Source: Pegea sp. RAD2-039 (Eukaryota; Chordata; Thaliacea; Salpida; Salpidae). From it: DNA of 64,000 nucleotides. Shown here in pieces: positions 61,925 through 64,000 of the stretch (position 1 is the stretch's first letter; each line of letters begins with the position of its first letter). Where the stretch lies: NCBI GenBank assembly GCA_034620365.1, contig JAQGEQ010000244.1, forward strand, positions 310,001 to 374,000, read 5' to 3'. The notes beneath the pieces were generated by a model. It saw nothing but the letters and a program-made list of their open reading frames with translations. It was not told the origin of the DNA and made no database searches. Position numbers and translations under genes: made by a program.

Positions 61925-64000
61925 TCAAAATGACGTTGTAGGTAGATCGTTAAGTTTACTTAAAATTTTTTTAAAGGTAATCTTCTTTCTATTTATTTTA
62001 GAGGTATTTTCTAAGATTGATAAGTATTCATTCAACAAATTGGTTTGTATATTGAGAGCATAGCTTTCATTAAAATGTCTGCAAACTTTTGCAACAGTTA
62101 CTTGAATGCAGGTTATCAGTTTAAAAAAACATTTTTCATTAGATGGAGTAATTCTATCATCCAACAAGGTAGGCAAACTCTTCAAAAAAAAGAAGAAAGT
62201 TTGAAAAATTTTTACTATTAAGTCAGCAGAATTTGAAATGTTTCTTATCAAACTTCTTATCATTATCAGCCATCCTTCAAAATTTATCATACTTAAATTA
62301 TTCCATCCAATACAATAAGGGAAATTTTTTCCGGTAAGAAAAAATTCTTCCATTAGTATAACAGCTCTTTCAGGCTCTTTTGTATAATCGATAAACTAAG
62401 GAACTAGCAAAGTAAACAACCAAACTTTTCGTTTTAGTAAAAATATTGAATCAAAAATTGATTTAATTTCATCTTTATTATTGCTTGATTGATGTTGAAA
62501 TTTCAGGATTATATCCTTTTTCAAATCATCTATTTTTTTTTATTCTGTAGTAATAAAATCTACAGGCAATCTTAAGAAATCATCCTGTAAGATAGAGCTG
62601 ATAAGACCAATTACACGATGTTTTTCTTTATCAAAGTATAAAAAAAAGTCTAAATAGTTTTGTGATGATTCCGGCTTTTCAATTTGAAAATTTGTGTATT
62701 CAAACGGAAATTCTACAAAAGCAAAAAACTCTAGTGTACTTTTAGATGGTGATAAAAGCAATTGATGCAATAAACAATCAAAAAACGTTTTAAGCATCAC
62801 GTCTTTTACAAACAAGTTGTCATATTTCTTTGTTTTATCAAGAATTTTATAAAACATTTTATCTAAAAGTTGATATTCCTTCCCACTTGAGTACTCCTTT
62901 GTATGTTTTCTATTTAAAAAGCAATCTTGCGACTTTTTCCTAGCATTATTATTCAGCAATCTTACTAAGCAAATATTCAGTTGTTTCTTTAGAGCAAAAG
63001 CTAAAGTAACTAACAACAATATGATCCTCAGACATATAGAAATAGGCCGGTATGTGTTTTGATCTCTCAAGCATTTTAAAATCGTCGAGTTTAATACTGA
63101 AAAAAGGAAAATTTTATTTATAAGAGAAATTAAACGTTCATTGGTAAGAAAAACTTGTTTTTGTTTTCCTTTAAGACTTTCTCCCAGTTTGTAATCATAA
63201 TGACTGAAGTGTAAGCTCTTATAGATACTTCTGTTTACATATAAACCGTTTGCAATCTTCTTCAATTCATTAGATTTAAAGCCTGGAAGTTTGTAAGAAC
63301 AAACCAACTGTATAAACCAATCAAAACAAACTAAAGCTGACGAAAGCGTAGTAATCAATGATTTCTCAGTCTCAATTACATGCTTGGTAAACTCAGTTTT
63401 GCATAATTTGCGAATCTCTTTTGAGCAAAAAGTTTGTCTAAAAACATATATTTGATTTTCATTTGATAAATGGACAAATAAAAGCAAGTCACAATACATT
63501 ACAAGCTCTCTAATAAATGTGGCTGTTTTCACATAAGCTGAAGAGTAATAAAGTTGGCACTGATGGAAACAGATAGTTTTGTGAGCATACCCATCTAAAA
63601 ATGACAGATATGTTTGCAATTTATTTAACCCAGATTGAGAATGTGACGTATTTGTCGGGGATGAAGAGAAAGAAAAGTATTTTATCAACTCAACAAATCG
63701 CTTATTAGTTTGTTTACAGTTTGTTTTTGAAGTTGTTATAAACACGTTTAGAATTTGTGACAAGAAACATGAAAAAGCAATTGTCTTAAAGTTCAGCAAA
63801 GTTTTAGATGAGTCCAAATCTTCAGCAATTATCAAACAATGTTTCAAAAGTTCCAAACAAACAAAATGTTCTTTCACTGATTTATCTTTATTTAAGGAAT
63901 ATGCCACTCCAAAGTGAAAAAATAGTTTTACTAAAACCATTTCATATGAAAAATTACTAACATCAAAATCTTGTAGCTTATATACCCTAACAAAATTATC
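61925..64000 (-). CDS. large alpha-helical protein, 3' part, two in-frame stops
   Basis: One minus-strand frame runs from the window edge to TGA at 61925-61927: 692 codons interrupted only by TAA (62540-62542) and TAG (62396-62398). The frame is open above the first Met (63938-63940) to 64000, so the gene continues outside. The three segments are clearly coding: long amphipathic and hydrophobic helices, about 30 glutamines all as CAA/CAG, frequent Cys/Leu/Phe. Examples are MVLVKLFFHFGVAYSLNKDK, YRPISICLRIILLLVTLAFA and FDCLLHQLLLSPSKSTLEFF. This suggests a HEAT/armadillo- or TPR-like helical scaffold; I do not recognise the family. The stops could be nonsense mutations, readthrough, sequence errors or unseen introns. 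A 30-nt GT..AG stretch would remove the TAG in frame. Confidence 0.75.

Overview
This is a very AT-rich (about three quarters A+T by eye) eukaryotic nuclear window, mostly non-coding and built from dispersed, often inverted repeats. The gene I can identify with confidence is the small RNA polymerase II subunit RPB9 (POLR2I), minus strand, four exons between 10425 and 11533. Its sequence is closest to animal RPB9, and its introns are short (48, 78 and 614 nt with GT..AG ends), so I read the source as an AT-rich metazoan. I cannot place it in a phylum.

Layout. 1-9.9 kb: repeat mosaic, including a 2.3 kb block (2.03-4.35 kb) repeated directly at 53.58-55.92 kb. 9.87-10.29 kb: a 20-bp minisatellite beside the POLR2I 3' end. 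10.3-13.5 kb: the main genic island in the left half (POLR2I, a second unidentified spliced gene, and an 87-codon ORF with one membrane helix, all minus strand). 13.9-48.9 kb: repeat mosaic dominated by a composite element carrying captured, spliced coding exons, including a ~3.9 kb foldback structure at 18.15-22.02 kb and a large inverted duplication (21.3-23.7 kb against 34.3-37.8 kb). 48.9-49.4 kb: a broken C2H2 zinc-finger gene. 49.4-59.7 kb: more mosaic. 59.7-64 kb: a second genic island with a candidate regulatory region (one kappaB-type site and eight exact TGACGTCA palindromes), the end of a plus-strand tail-anchored-type protein gene, and, convergent to it, the 3' part of a large minus-strand gene that runs off the window and has two in-frame stops.

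The most notable observation is a repeated composite unit. It contains, in constant order, (i) an exon encoding part of an RNA recognition motif (RRM) and ending in a stop, (ii) a ~115 bp module with a TTTGTCCGGACAAA palindrome and, ~95 bp on, a U-rich tract plus a small hairpin, and (iii) a two-exon reading frame (53-nt exon 1 with ATG, 51-52 nt intron, short exon 2 ending in a donor). The reading frame, splice sites and intron length of (iii) survive in several diverged copies, including both arms of the foldback. This looks like host gene ends captured and spread by a mobile element, or the coding part of an undescribed element.

Limits: everything was read by eye, without alignment or database search. 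Repeat boundaries are approximate (tens of bases), and exon calls other than POLR2I rest on splice signals and open frames only.
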